DNA of 64,000 nt from Labilithrix luteola (GTDB taxonomy: Bacteria; Myxococcota_A; Polyangia; Polyangiales; Polyangiaceae). Under the pieces are notes generated by a model. That model was not told the origin of the DNA. It searched no databases and saw only the letters and a list, made by a program, of their open reading frames with translations. Within the stretch, counting starts at the first letter, position 1; each line of letters begins with the position of its first letter. The DNA lies in contig NZ_CP012333.1 in NCBI RefSeq assembly GCF_001263205.1, positions 7,648,001-7,712,000 on the forward strand. The letters are read 5' to 3'. Shown here in pieces: positions 51,714-61,343 of this stretch. The position numbers and the translations under genes were made by a program.

Positions 51714-54700
51714 ATGATGTCACGTTCGCTCAAGGGCCTCTCGCTCGGACTGTTGTTCTTTTGGGCTGCGCTCGGCTGTAGCTCGTCGGACAAGAAGACG
51801 AGTCCGCCCGTCACCCCCGCGACGAGCGCGCCGTCGTTCGACACGTTCGTCGCGCATCGCGATGCTCGTCTCGCGGCTCCGAACTTCGTCTGGATCGGGC
51901 GCTCGAACCTTCCGAAGTTCACGAGCGCGCGGGAGGCGGCCCAGACCAGCATTCGAAGCGTCGCGAGTGCGTTCCGCCTCGACGTGCGCGATGCGCGCGC
52001 GCTCGACTCCCTCGCCGACGTCGAGATTCACGACGTGGCTGCCGGCCCCATCGTCGCGCGCGTCAAGCAGCGCTTGGGCGGCGTCGAAGTCTTCCGCGGC
52101 GGACTGAACGTCCTCATGAGCCGCGCGTTCGAGCCCATCGCGGCGACGGGCATCGTGGCTTCGTCCTTCGAAGGCGCTGACCACGCGTTCGTGTTCGAGC
52201 ACGGCGTCGCACTCGAGAAGGCGTGGGCGGAGATGTCCTCGCAGAACGCGGCTTTCTCCCATCTCGACGCCGCCGGCGAATACGAGCGCTTCCGCGGCCC
52301 CGGGCTCGCCCAGCCGGCGCGCGTGAAGAAGGTTCTCTTCCCATCCAAGCAGGACGGAAAGGTGGTCACGCAGCCCGCCTACTACGTCGAGATCATGCTC
52401 ACGAGCGGCCCCGCGCGCTCGTTCGTGGTCTCTGCGGTCGATGGCGAGGTGCTCTTCGACAACGACCTCGTGCGCCACGACGCGTTTTCGTATCGCGTCT
52501 ACGCGAGCGCCACGACGCTCCTGCCGGCCGATGGCCCGCAGGGCAACACGGCGGCTCCGCATCCCACGGGTCGTCCTGACGGCTTCAAGCCCACGTGGGG
52601 GCCGAGCACGCTCGTCACGCTCGCCAACTACCCGTTCTCGAAGAACGATCCCTGGCTGGGCGCGGGGGCGACCACGACCGAGGGCAACAACGTCGTCGCC
52701 TACGCCGACCTCGCCGCGCCCGACGGGTTCACGAGCGGCACCGATCGGATGCCCACCACGACGAGCCCGAACACGTTCGACCGCGCCTACGACACGACCC
52801 AGCAACCGCTCGCGTCCGTCGATGCGGCTTCGACGCATCTCTTCTACGTCACGAACTTCCTGCACGACTGGTACTACGATTCCGGCTTCGACGAGCAGTC
52901 GGGTAACCACCAGCTGCACAACTTCGGGCGCGGTGGCAAAGAGAACGATCCGCTTCTCGCCGAGGCCCAAGACTACAGCGGTCGTAACAACGCCAACGCG
53001 ACAACGCCCGCCGACGGCGCCTCACCGCGCCTCCAGATGTTCGTCTTCTCCGGCTCGAGCGCCGCGTCGCTCGAAGTCGCCGCGCCCGAGTCGGTGGCCG
53101 GCACGAAGAACGTCGGCATCGCCGGCTTCGGCAAGGACTCGTTCGAGATCTCCGGCTCGGTGATTCTCGCCGACGACGGGCAGGGCACCGACGTCCGCGA
53201 TGGCTGTGAGCCGCTCACGAACGACGTGGCGGGCAAGATCGTGCTCGTCCACCGCGGCCTGTGCTCCTTCGTGCAGAAGGTCACGAACGTGCAGGGCGCG
53301 GGCGGCATCGGCGTGCTCGTAGCGAACGTCGCGAGCTCTGCGTCGCCGGATCAGCCGCCGTACATGGGCGGCACCAGCTCGGCCGTGACCATTCCCGTGT
53401 TGTCGCTCGCTCTGGCGGACGGCACCGCGCTCGAGGCGGCGACCGCGAGCGGGCTCACCGTCACCCTGAAGCGTGCGCTCCAGACCGATCTCGACGGAGC
53501 GCTCGACACCACCGTCGTCGCGCACGAGTGGGGCCACGTCCTCTCGAACCGCCTCATCGGCGACGGGAGCGGACTCACCACGAACCAGGCCGGTGGTCTT
53601 GGCGAAGGGTGGGGCGACTTCTCCGGCTTGCTCGTGATGGCGCGCGAAGACGACGTCGAATCGCCGGCCGGAGCGAACTGGGCGGGCGCGTATCCGAACG
53701 GCGCGTACGCGACGAGCGGCGGTGGCGCGGACTTCTACTTCGGCATTCGTCGCGTGCCGTACTCCGTCGACTTCACGAAGGACCCGCTGACCTTCAAACA
53801 CATTCAGAACGGCGTCGCGCTTCCGGCTGGCGTGCCGATCAGCTTCGGCGAAGACGGCAGCTTCAACGCCGAAGTCCACAGCACCGGCGAGGTTTGGGCG
53901 ACCATGCTTTGGGAGTGCTATGTCGCGCTCCTTCGCAAGCACGGTTTCGCCGAGGGGCAGGCGCGCATGAAGCGCTACTTCCTCGCGAGCCTCAAGCTCA
54001 CCCCCGTCGATCCCACGCTTCTCGCGGCACGTGACGCCGTTCTCGCCGCGGCACTGGCGGCCGATCCCGGAGACTTCCAGCTCTTCTGGGAGGCCTTCGC
54101 GCGCCGCGGCGCAGGTGTCGGCGCCGAGGGGCCGCCCGCGGACAGCGCGGACAACGTCGGCGTCGTCGAGAGCACGTTCGTCGGCAACGACGTCGAGATC
54201 GACGAGGCGACGATCGCCGACGACGTCGTGTCGTGCGATCACGACGGCATCCTCGACGAGGGCGAGACTGGAAGCATCACGCTGAAGCTTCGCAACGCGG
54301 GCGTCGGCACGCTCGAAGCGCCTGTCGCGAAGATCACGTCGAAGCAGGTCGAGCTCGTCTTCCCCGACGGCGACGAGACCAAGCTGCCTGCGCTGAAGCC
54401 CTTCGAGGTCACGACGGTCAAGGCGAAGGTCCGCATGCGGAAGGGCGAGCCCACCAAGGCGATCGAGCTCGACGTGGCGGTCACCGACCCGACGATTCCC
54501 GCCGAGCGCACCGTCCACAAGACGATCCCGACGCGCTACCAGACCGACGAAGTCGCCGAAGGATCGGCGGTGGACAACGTCGATACGCGCCAGACGGCGT
54601 GGAAGGCAAGCGCGTCGAAAGGCAACTCGTTCGCGACGCCTTGGACGCGTTCGTTCGACGGGGTGAACGGTTGGTGGAGCGTCGTGGACGTCCCCGAGAA

Positions 54701-55574
54701 GGGCAACCAGACGCTCACGTCTCCGCCGTTCACGATTGACGGCACCACGTTCGGGCTCGCGTTCAAGCACCGCTGGTCGTTCCGCTTCTCGACGCGTCGC
54801 AACGTCGACATCGACGGCGGCGTAGTCGAGATCTCGGTCGACGGTGGCACGACCTGGAAGGACGCGTCGGAGTACGGCACCGTCGACTACAACACGACGC
54901 TCGACAACAGCGATCGCTCCGACAACCCGTACAAGGGCCGCCGTGCGTATGGCAACAAGAGCGCGGGCTACCCGGCCAAGTGGGTGAACTCGCGCATGGA
55001 CGTTACGCTGCCCGAGCACCCGGAGACCGTTCGCATCCGGTTCCGCACCGGTACGGGCACCGGCTTCGCGGGCGCCCAGGGCTGGGACGTCGACGACATC
55101 GAGCTCTCCGGCATCTCGAGCACGCCGTTCTGGGCGTTCGTCCCGCATCAGGACCTGTGTGACGAGAACGGTCCTGTCGCCTCGGCCGGCGCTCCCCAGA
55201 GCGTGGCGCCGAAGACGCACGTGACGCTGAACGGCAGTGGCTCTTCGCCGTCGGGCGCGCCGCTCGCGTTCGAGTGGATGCAGGTGACCGGGCCTTCGGT
55301 TTCGCTCACGGGCGGCGACACCGCCACGGCCGCATTCGATGCTCCGGACACGACCGACCCCGTGGTTCTGACGTTCCAGCTTCGCGCGAACGACGGTGCG
55401 CTTCTGAGCCCGGCGTCGGGCACCGAGGTCACGGTGGCAATCGGCGCGGCGAGCGGCGACTCGGGAGACGACGGCGGATGTTCGTCCTCGCCCGCGAAGA
55501 GCACGAAGAACGGCTTCGGCGCAGCGCTCCTGGCGCTCGTCGGTCTCGTGCTGCGCAAGCGTCGTTCGCGCTGA
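51714..55574 (+). CDS. M36-family (fungalysin-like) metalloprotease with MYXO-CTERM tail
   Basis: 1286 aa. N-terminus: hydrophobic segment ending ALGC (Cys22). Propeptide FTP-like region about 70-230. The M36 catalytic domain has zinc motif HEWGH at 604-608 and the third-ligand helix in GGLGEGWGDF about 25 residues on. A PA (protease-associated) insert sits just before it (VLVHRGLCSFVQKV). After the protease come an Ig-like module, a lectin-like/MAM-type beta domain (about 960-1130), and a PKD/REJ-like domain. The end, GGCSSSP then a Gly/Ala/Leu helix and RKRRSR, is a MYXO-CTERM sorting signal. Secreted or surface-displayed proteinase, probably for predation or scavenging. Confidence 0.88.
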   Translation: MMSRSLKGLSLGLLFFWAALGCSSSDKKTSPPVTPATSAPSFDTFVAHRDARLAAPNFVWIGRSNLPKFTSAREAAQTSIRSVASAFRLDVRDARALDSLADVEIHDVAAGPIVARVKQRLGGVEVFRGGLNVLMSRAFEPIAATGIVASSFEGADHAFVFEHGVALEKAWAEMSSQNAAFSHLDAAGEYERFRGPGLAQPARVKKVLFPSKQDGKVVTQPAYYVEIMLTSGPARSFVVSAVDGEVLFDNDLVRHDAFSYRVYASATTLLPADGPQGNTAAPHPTGRPDGFKPTWGPSTLVTLANYPFSKNDPWLGAGATTTEGNNVVAYADLAAPDGFTSGTDRMPTTTSPNTFDRAYDTTQQPLASVDAASTHLFYVTNFLHDWYYDSGFDEQSGNHQLHNFGRGGKENDPLLAEAQDYSGRNNANATTPADGASPRLQMFVFSGSSAASLEVAAPESVAGTKNVGIAGFGKDSFEISGSVILADDGQGTDVRDGCEPLTNDVAGKIVLVHRGLCSFVQKVTNVQGAGGIGVLVANVASSASPDQPPYMGGTSSAVTIPVLSLALADGTALEAATASGLTVTLKRALQTDLDGALDTTVVAHEWGHVLSNRLIGDGSGLTTNQAGGLGEGWGDFSGLLVMAREDDVESPAGANWAGAYPNGAYATSGGGADFYFGIRRVPYSVDFTKDPLTFKHIQNGVALPAGVPISFGEDGSFNAEVHSTGEVWATMLWECYVALLRKHGFAEGQARMKRYFLASLKLTPVDPTLLAARDAVLAAALAADPGDFQLFWEAFARRGAGVGAEGPPADSADNVGVVESTFVGNDVEIDEATIADDVVSCDHDGILDEGETGSITLKLRNAGVGTLEAPVAKITSKQVELVFPDGDETKLPALKPFEVTTVKAKVRMRKGEPTKAIELDVAVTDPTIPAERTVHKTIPTRYQTDEVAEGSAVDNVDTRQTAWKASASKGNSFATPWTRSFDGVNGWWSVVDVPEKGNQTLTSPPFTIDGTTFGLAFKHRWSFRFSTRRNVDIDGGVVEISVDGGTTWKDASEYGTVDYNTTLDNSDRSDNPYKGRRAYGNKSAGYPAKWVNSRMDVTLPEHPETVRIRFRTGTGTGFAGAQGWDVDDIELSGISSTPFWAFVPHQDLCDENGPVASAGAPQSVAPKTHVTLNGSGSSPSGAPLAFEWMQVTGPSVSLTGGDTATAAFDAPDTTDPVVLTFQLRANDGALLSPASGTEVTVAIGAASGDSGDDGGCSSSPAKSTKNGFGAALLALVGLVLRKRRSR

Positions 55575-55619
55575 GCGGTCTCGAAGCGCGGTCGGAACCT
55601 GGAAAGCCGGAAAAGTAGA

Positions 55620-55680
55620 AGGGCCGAGAATCCTCCGCCCGCCCCTTCGATGGGTGCGGTCGTGGAGGAGGCTCGGCCCT
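55620..55680. terminator. Bidirectional hairpin terminator
   Basis: AGGGCCGAG (55620-55628) pairs with CTCGGCCCT (55672-55680); TCCTCC and GGAGGA continue the stem inside after a 2-nt bulge. It lies between the convergent M36 protease and proline-rich membrane protein genes and is positioned to stop both transcripts. No long T-run. Confidence 0.7.
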
Positions 55681-55698
55681 CGTCGTTCGTGAAGGGGT

Positions 55699-56982
55699 CT
55701 AACGCTTCGGCGACGTGAACGTCGGGGCGTCGGTGCCGAACTTCGAGACGTCACCCTCGGCGAGCTGGCGAAGCATCTCGTCGTAGAGGTAGTCGAAGCG
55801 CTCGCGGACATCGACCGGAACGCGCTTTTCGTAGGTCTGGATGCACATATTGATGTCGGCCTGCAGGCGCTTCCAGAGGTCCTTCGCGGCGCGACCGTCC
55901 AGTACGTCGTTCTCGCGATAGAGCTTGATCTCGCTCACGGCGACGCGCGCGAAGCGACGTGCCGACTGGTGCCGCGGGTCGGCCTTCTCGAGCTCCGCCG
56001 TCGGCGAGGTGGGCTTGGCGGGCTCGGGCTTCGGGGCCACGGCCGGTGCGGGGACGGACTCGTCGAGCGCGGCGAGCGAGAGATCGAACTCGTCCGGGAT
56101 GGCGGCCGCTTCGACCTTGGGGGCGATCTTGGCTTCGGGCCGGGGGCCGGTGCTCGCGAGCGGCGAGGGGGCCGGAGCGGCGGGCGGCGGCGCAATGGGC
56201 GTGGGGGCCGGCGCGGGAGCAGGGGCCGCGACCGCCGCAAACTTCGGCTGCGACGCGAGTTTTGCCGGAGCGATCTTTGGAGTCGACCCAGGCATCGGCG
56301 AAACGCGGGCGGCGGGTGCGACCTTCGGCGCGGATGCCGGAACGACGCGAGGCGAGGACGTCGGAGCGATCTTCGGAGCCGACGTGGGGGCCGGCGGAAC
56401 TCGCGGCGCGGCGGTACGCTCGGGAGCGGCCGCGCGGGCGGCGGGGGCCGGGGCGGGCGCAGGCGTGATGCGGGCCGGCGGCGGCGGGGTGGGCACTTCG
56501 TGTCGCGGATCTGGTCGCGCGGAGGAGGCGGGAATCGGCGTCTTGATGTCGTGGGAGGGCTCGACAGGCGACGGCGTGAAACGCGCGATCGGCTCGGTGA
56601 TCGGCGTTGGCGGCGGGGGCTCGGAGATGTGCGCAGGAGCCGGAGGAGGCGCCGATGCCACCGGAACGGGCGTCACGCGTTCGGCGACGGGGGGCTCCGC
56701 TTGGGCCGCGATCGGCTCGGGAGCAGGCGCGACAAAAGGAGCGGGCGCCGGGGCGGCGACGGGAGCCGGCACGGGCGCGGGGAATTCGGCTGGCTTCGGC
56801 TCGGCCGCCTTCGGAGGGTCGAGCTTCGCGGGCGCGGGTTGCGGGGTGAGCGCCGGGGGAGCGACGCTCGGTTTTGCTGAAGTTTGCGGCGCGGAGGCAC
56901 CACCGCGACGACGCAACAACATCAGCAACACCGCAAGAAGGCCAACGGCGACGATGCCGACCACGATCTGCGTGTTGTTCAT
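55699..56982 (-). CDS. Single-pass membrane protein with Pro/Ala-rich linker
   Basis: 427 aa. N-terminal helix 5-23 then RRR (N-out, cytoplasmic body). About residues 30-330 are almost only Pro, Ala, Val, Lys and Glu, a long stiff spacer. The final 95 residues are a charged helical domain (SEIKLYRENDVLDGRAAKDLW, given in part; VRERFDYLYDEMLRQLAEGD) that is clearly folded. Similar architecture is common in myxobacteria, without known function. The antisense strand is free of stops only because of its composition. Confidence 0.7.
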   Translation of the reverse strand: MNNTQIVVGIVAVGLLAVLLMLLRRRGGASAPQTSAKPSVAPPALTPQPAPAKLDPPKAAEPKPAEFPAPVPAPVAAPAPAPFVAPAPEPIAAQAEPPVAERVTPVPVASAPPPAPAHISEPPPPTPITEPIARFTPSPVEPSHDIKTPIPASSARPDPRHEVPTPPPPARITPAPAPAPAARAAAPERTAAPRVPPAPTSAPKIAPTSSPRVVPASAPKVAPAARVSPMPGSTPKIAPAKLASQPKFAAVAAPAPAPAPTPIAPPPAAPAPSPLASTGPRPEAKIAPKVEAAAIPDEFDLSLAALDESVPAPAVAPKPEPAKPTSPTAELEKADPRHQSARRFARVAVSEIKLYRENDVLDGRAAKDLWKRLQADINMCIQTYEKRVPVDVRERFDYLYDEMLRQLAEGDVSKFGTDAPTFTSPKR

Positions 56983-57172
56983 TCGACCTAGCAGTCTACG
57001 AGACCCGACCGGGGGTCGGTCGAGTTTCGCGTAGGGCCGTCAAATCACTGCCTGGTCAACCGCCTGACGAGCTCGATGCGGGAACAGCCGGGCTGGTTCG
57101 CCAGGATCACGAAGTCGCCGATGTCGGCGAAGCGGGGTCCCATGTCGGATGGTCTTCGTCGGATACCTGGAC

Positions 57173-58075
57173 TCAGGGATCCGCGCCGGCCGCGAGGTTC
57201 TGCGCGATCTCGGTGTCCTTGAGGGCGTGGTCGTAGATGGCGAGGAGGTGGATCTCGCCGCGCCAACCTTTGCCTCCGGTCGCCACGTTCCCGACGACCA
57301 AGGAGTAGGGTTTCCAGTCGTCGAAGCTGGCGGTGTTGGCCAGTGAGCCGATCATCGTGCCGTCGACGTAAAGGCGGAGCGTCCCGTCGCTCGTGCGGGT
57401 GCTCACCACGTGGGCCAGCTTGTCTTGCACCGTGAACTTCGGCTTGAGGTCCTCGCCGCCGTGGATCGAGGCCCAGAAGTTCTTGTCCTTGAAGGAGCCG
57501 AGCGCGAAATTCCGGTTCACGTCGTTGTCGGCCATGGTCACGAGTCGGCCGTAGTCGTCCTGGCTCGCCATCGCCGGGTGCACCCACGCTTCGACGGTCA
57601 GCTCCTTGGTGGCCTGGCACCGCGTGACGGCCTTTTCGAACTTCGAGGTCGAGACGATCTTCGTGAAGTCCTTGATGTTCAGCGCGTGGGCGTTCCACTC
57701 GACGAGCGACGAGTCGGCGATCGTGAGGTCGACCGGGTCGGGCGTGCCATCGTGGACGGTGACACCCGTGCCTTCCTCGAACTCGTAGAGCGCCACGAGG
57801 CCGCTCGTGAGGCGCGTGGAGTAAGGGGAGGGCGGCGAAGCGTCCGCGTCCGTTCCGGCATCGTCGTTGCCCGCTTCGGTGGGCGCGGTGGCATCGTTCG
57901 TAGGGGGTGCCCCGTCGCGGCCGCTGCTCGGGTCGCTGGGATCGCGTCCGGCGGTGGCCCCGGGATCGGTCTGGTCGATCGCGGAGGTGCCACGCTCTCC
58001 GACGGCGTCGAGGCCGCACGCCGCCGAGGCCGCGACCATCGCCAACACCGCGATCCATCCAAGACGTCCAGCCAC
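57173..58075 (-). CDS. LamG/concanavalin-A-like lipoprotein
   Basis: 300 aa from GTG 58075. Lipobox SAAC (Cys20), a 60-residue Asp/Pro/Ala/Thr linker, then a LamG-type jelly roll: GLVALYEFEEGTG at the beginning, LTVEAWVHP, FTVQDKLAHVVSTRTSDGTLRLYVDG (given in part) and HLLAIYDHALKDTEIAQNL. This is the laminin-G/pentraxin-like fold used for carbohydrate binding or surface recognition. Third gene of a unit with the TonB receptor and a lipoprotein (63-base gap). Confidence 0.82.
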   Translation of the reverse strand: MAGRLGWIAVLAMVAASAACGLDAVGERGTSAIDQTDPGATAGRDPSDPSSGRDGAPPTNDATAPTEAGNDDAGTDADASPPSPYSTRLTSGLVALYEFEEGTGVTVHDGTPDPVDLTIADSSLVEWNAHALNIKDFTKIVSTSKFEKAVTRCQATKELTVEAWVHPAMASQDDYGRLVTMADNDVNRNFALGSFKDKNFWASIHGGEDLKPKFTVQDKLAHVVSTRTSDGTLRLYVDGTMIGSLANTASFDDWKPYSLVVGNVATGGKGWRGEIHLLAIYDHALKDTEIAQNLAAGADP

Positions 58076-58138
58076 GACGCTATTCTACGACATCCGTCGA
58101 CGTGAGGCCAACGAGCCCGGCCGGAAGCCCCCTACTCG

Positions 58139-58723
58139 TCACAGAGTCGTGCTCGCATCGCGCCCGCAGAGCGTTCCGACGACCCGGTTTGCGTCCTGCA
58201 TGAGGAGAAACGGGCACGACTCCTGGTAGTCGGCTGGCGGCTCGTAGATCGTTCCGGCGAAGGAGAACGCGTCGCTCTTGATCGAGAGTGCGGTCGTCGC
58301 CGAGGGCTGAACGGCGAGCTTGCCCTGCTGGACGACCGTTCCGGTGAGGGCGAGGCGGTAGTTGTCCTTTGGCGTGTCGTCCTTCTCGAGCGTCACGCAC
58401 CCGTCGAACACGTAGGTGAGGTCGACGTCCGTCGTTCCTTGGTCGGCGTTCGAGGTGGCGACGCCGAAGATGCGGGCCGAGCCGCCGAGTGGACAGCTCA
58501 CGGTCTGGTCGTGCGCGCCGACCGGCTCTCCCTGGAGCGTGAGGTTGTAGGCGAGCTTCATCGTCAGGCGCATGGCACGGATCGCACTGCCGTCGCGGCA
58601 CGCCTGATCGCACGGCGGAGGCGGAGGCGGCGAGGGCCCTGCACTGTCTCCACACGCTCCGAGCAGCGAGATCAAGAGCGCTGCGGCGGCCAGCATGACG
58701 AAGGGGGTGCGCATGGTGCTCAT
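58139..58723 (-). CDS. Lipoprotein of unknown function, coupled to the TonB receptor
   Basis: 194 aa. Signal peptide ends LLGAC (Cys24), then a poly-Pro stretch and two Cys (CDQAC). The body is beta-rich with additional cysteines (SCPLGGSARIFG, VFDGCVTLEKDD, ESCPFLLMQD). Its ATG overlaps the TGA of the TonB-receptor gene (TGATG at 58725-58721), so it is translated with it and is likely a partner at the outer membrane, for example a substrate-binding lipoprotein. No family recognised. Confidence 0.72.
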   Translation of the reverse strand: MSTMRTPFVMLAAAALLISLLGACGDSAGPSPPPPPPCDQACRDGSAIRAMRLTMKLAYNLTLQGEPVGAHDQTVSCPLGGSARIFGVATSNADQGTTDVDLTYVFDGCVTLEKDDTPKDNYRLALTGTVVQQGKLAVQPSATTALSIKSDAFSFAGTIYEPPADYQESCPFLLMQDANRVVGTLCGRDASTTL

Positions 58724-61158
58724 CAGAATCCGCCCTCGACCCCGATGCTCGGAATCGTCACTGGTCCCACGGTTTGTGCCTCACATCCCTGGAGCGTGCA
58801 CGTCGTGGAGACTTCTTCCTTGTTCATCGTCACGTTCATCCATTCGGCGACGACCGACAGCCACGTCTTTTTGCCGAGCTGCCAGCGCTTCTCGATGCGC
58901 AAATCGAGCCTGAAGAAGGGCGCAAGGCGCGTCGACTCGGGATCGGTCGGGTCCGATTTGGGCAGGCCGGTGTAGAAGGTGACGCGGCTGCCCGCGCGCC
59001 AGTTCCTGCCGAGATCGAATGCGAGCGCCGCGTTGAGGACGTGCGTGCGATCGAACGTGGCGATGTACTCGCGTCCGTTCGCGGTGCGGGTCGATCGCGA
59101 GAGCGTGTAGGAGAGGAAGCCGCCGACGCGGCTCGTGAGCTTGCGCTTGAGAAAGAGCTCGAGGCCGTAGGCCGTGCCGCGGCTCCGCACCTCGAACGCG
59201 TTCGCCGTGCGCTGGGCGCCGGTGCTGTCGGCGGCTTGTCCGCCACCGCCGCTTCGATCGGGGCCGATGGTGCCGGGCGTGAAGCGCGCCTTGCACGGAG
59301 GCGAGTTCGTCACCTGGTTGGCGCGGTCGCCGGCGAGTGATCCGGTCGGAAAAGTGCCCGGCGGGCAGCCGTTCACTTCTTGCGGCGTCGCGCCGAGCGG
59401 GTCGCTCATGTCGAAGAACCCGTTGTGATAGACGGTGGCCGTCGCGGTGGTGTTCTGCCCGAGGTCGAACTCGAGCCCCATGCTCTCCTGCACGGCCTTC
59501 TGCAAGCCTCCACGCAGACCGCCCGGCTGGAAGCCCGGGACGGGTACGACGAACGAAGGCGCCTGGTGCGCGATGCCCATCGCCGAAAGCAAGCGAAGGC
59601 GATCGGTGATGGTGGTGCGCATCGCGAGGCGTGGATCGAAGCCGAGTGCCGTCGCGCCCTGCGACGAGTAGAGATCGAGGCGTGCGCCCGGTGTGAACTC
59701 GAACCCCGGTACGAACGTCAGCACGGCGTCGGCGCGGGCGCCGAGGGCGAGATCGTTTCGTGAGGGGAAGTTGGCGGCGACCTGGGCGGTCGAGGGAGCG
59801 AGCGTCCCGTCGGAGAGAACGATGTCGTAGCTGTCGAGCTGCGCGTCCGTCCCCGCGCGCAACAGTGCCTTCGGCGCGACCAGGTAGTTCCATTCCGCGC
59901 GGGCACCGACCAGGCGATCACGCGTATAGCGGTCGTCGGGGAGGCGCGAGCGATCGAGGCCCACGGTCACCGCCGTGCGAACGGAGCCGCGCGCATCGAG
60001 GCGGTGGTCGTAGCGGAGATCGATGCGATGGAACTCGGTGCCGAACACCGTCAGCGTTTCGGTGGGCGTCTTCTGGCCGAGATAGTCGTAGGATCCGAAT
60101 GCGAAGACGCCGATGCGATCGTCCGGCGTCAGCTCGTAGCTCGCGCGACCCTGGTAGTCCCAGTAGTCGAGGACGGCGTCGGACTGGAGCTGCGTGAGCA
60201 GCGCGCCGGTATACGAGTAGCGCCCGCCGACGAGCGCGGCTCCCTTGCCGTCGGCGAAGGGGGTCTCGACCATGCCACCGGCGTCGAAGAGGCGAACGTT
60301 GAACTCACCATGCGCCTCGCCGAAGGGCGGGGCACTCTCGCCGGATACGATGCCGCCGCTGAACCGTCCGAAGCGTGCCGGATAGCCGCCGGGGTAGAGG
60401 TCGACGCGATCGACGAGGGCCGGATGGATGACGGAGGGGCCCACGCCGACGTGGAAGAGCAGGGGCACGCGTACGCCATCGAGGAAGTAACCGACGTTGC
60501 CGGGCGGCGCGCCGCGCACGAAGAAGAAGGGCAGGCCCGACACGACGGGCGTGACGCCGGGCATGATCTCGAGGGCCCGGAAGGGATCGCCGAAGGTGCC
60601 GGGGATCTGCCGGACTTCGTTTCGCGAGAGGCTGACCGTGCGCGAAGGCTCGACGCGCGCCCCTTTGACCGTGACTTCTTCGGGCCCCGAAGGTGGCGCC
60701 TTGGCAACGCCGCTCGGGGCCTGCACTTTCGGCACCTCCGCGCCGGTTGCGACGCGTTCGGGCACGACGATCGGCGGTCGGAACACGACCTCGAACTTGA
60801 TCTTCGCCGCGACGGGCTTGCCGTCGCGCGTGGCCGGCTCGAATCTCCATCCTAGCGCGTGCTCGCGCGCGAGCGTCGAAAACGGCTCGTTTTGCGCATC
60901 GGGAACGGCGTCGCGGACGCCTCCGTCTTCGCCGATCGTGAGGACGAGCGTCACCGTCGCCTCGTCGGTTTGGCCCTCCGGATAGGGAACTTCCGCGTCC
61001 GACAGGAGCTTCGGAAGCACGATGCTCGCGGCCGGTTTCGGTGGCGGCGGAGACTCTTCCGGCGTGGGGGCAGGCTGCGCAAACGCCTCGCCGGGCGCTA
61101 CGAGCTGCGCGACGAGTGCCGCGCAACACACCACAATCGGCGCAGCCCGGCGGAGCAT
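58723..61158 (-). CDS. TonB-dependent outer-membrane receptor with N-terminal TonB-like domain
   Basis: 811 aa. Signal peptide to about residue 27 (AFA-Q). Residues about 45-130 form a TonB C-terminal-type domain (VPYPEGQTDEATVTLVLTI, LGWRFEPATRDGKPV). A plug domain follows (VSLSRNEVRQIPGTFGDPFRAL given in part, FFFVRGAPPGNVGYFLDGV) and then a 22-strand barrel ending GVEGGF. Such fused receptors recur in myxobacteria. Substrate unknown: siderophore, peptide or glycan. First gene of the receptor/lipoprotein/LamG unit, which looks like a nutrient-binding system. No exbB/exbD in the window. Confidence 0.88.
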   Translation of the reverse strand: MLRRAAPIVVCCAALVAQLVAPGEAFAQPAPTPEESPPPPKPAASIVLPKLLSDAEVPYPEGQTDEATVTLVLTIGEDGGVRDAVPDAQNEPFSTLAREHALGWRFEPATRDGKPVAAKIKFEVVFRPPIVVPERVATGAEVPKVQAPSGVAKAPPSGPEEVTVKGARVEPSRTVSLSRNEVRQIPGTFGDPFRALEIMPGVTPVVSGLPFFFVRGAPPGNVGYFLDGVRVPLLFHVGVGPSVIHPALVDRVDLYPGGYPARFGRFSGGIVSGESAPPFGEAHGEFNVRLFDAGGMVETPFADGKGAALVGGRYSYTGALLTQLQSDAVLDYWDYQGRASYELTPDDRIGVFAFGSYDYLGQKTPTETLTVFGTEFHRIDLRYDHRLDARGSVRTAVTVGLDRSRLPDDRYTRDRLVGARAEWNYLVAPKALLRAGTDAQLDSYDIVLSDGTLAPSTAQVAANFPSRNDLALGARADAVLTFVPGFEFTPGARLDLYSSQGATALGFDPRLAMRTTITDRLRLLSAMGIAHQAPSFVVPVPGFQPGGLRGGLQKAVQESMGLEFDLGQNTTATATVYHNGFFDMSDPLGATPQEVNGCPPGTFPTGSLAGDRANQVTNSPPCKARFTPGTIGPDRSGGGGQAADSTGAQRTANAFEVRSRGTAYGLELFLKRKLTSRVGGFLSYTLSRSTRTANGREYIATFDRTHVLNAALAFDLGRNWRAGSRVTFYTGLPKSDPTDPESTRLAPFFRLDLRIEKRWQLGKKTWLSVVAEWMNVTMNKEEVSTTCTLQGCEAQTVGPVTIPSIGVEGGF

Positions 61159-61343
61159 GGCCCGCCATTGTCACTCAAGTTGGTTCGCACAGCTCGTGGT
61201 GACTTGCGACGGTCACCTACACGCGACTCCGACGCGCTTCGGTAACCGATTCGGTGAGATCGCCTTGCCCATGCATTGCGTAGTTCACCGACTTGTTCCA
61301 GGAGCCATGAAGAATTGAGACGATCGGCCGTCAACATGCAGCC

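Noticed and set aside
53022..55811. A 929-codon minus-strand frame opposite the M36 protease
   Set aside because: No recognisable domain, low-complexity Arg/Val/Asp text typical of antisense in GC-rich genes.
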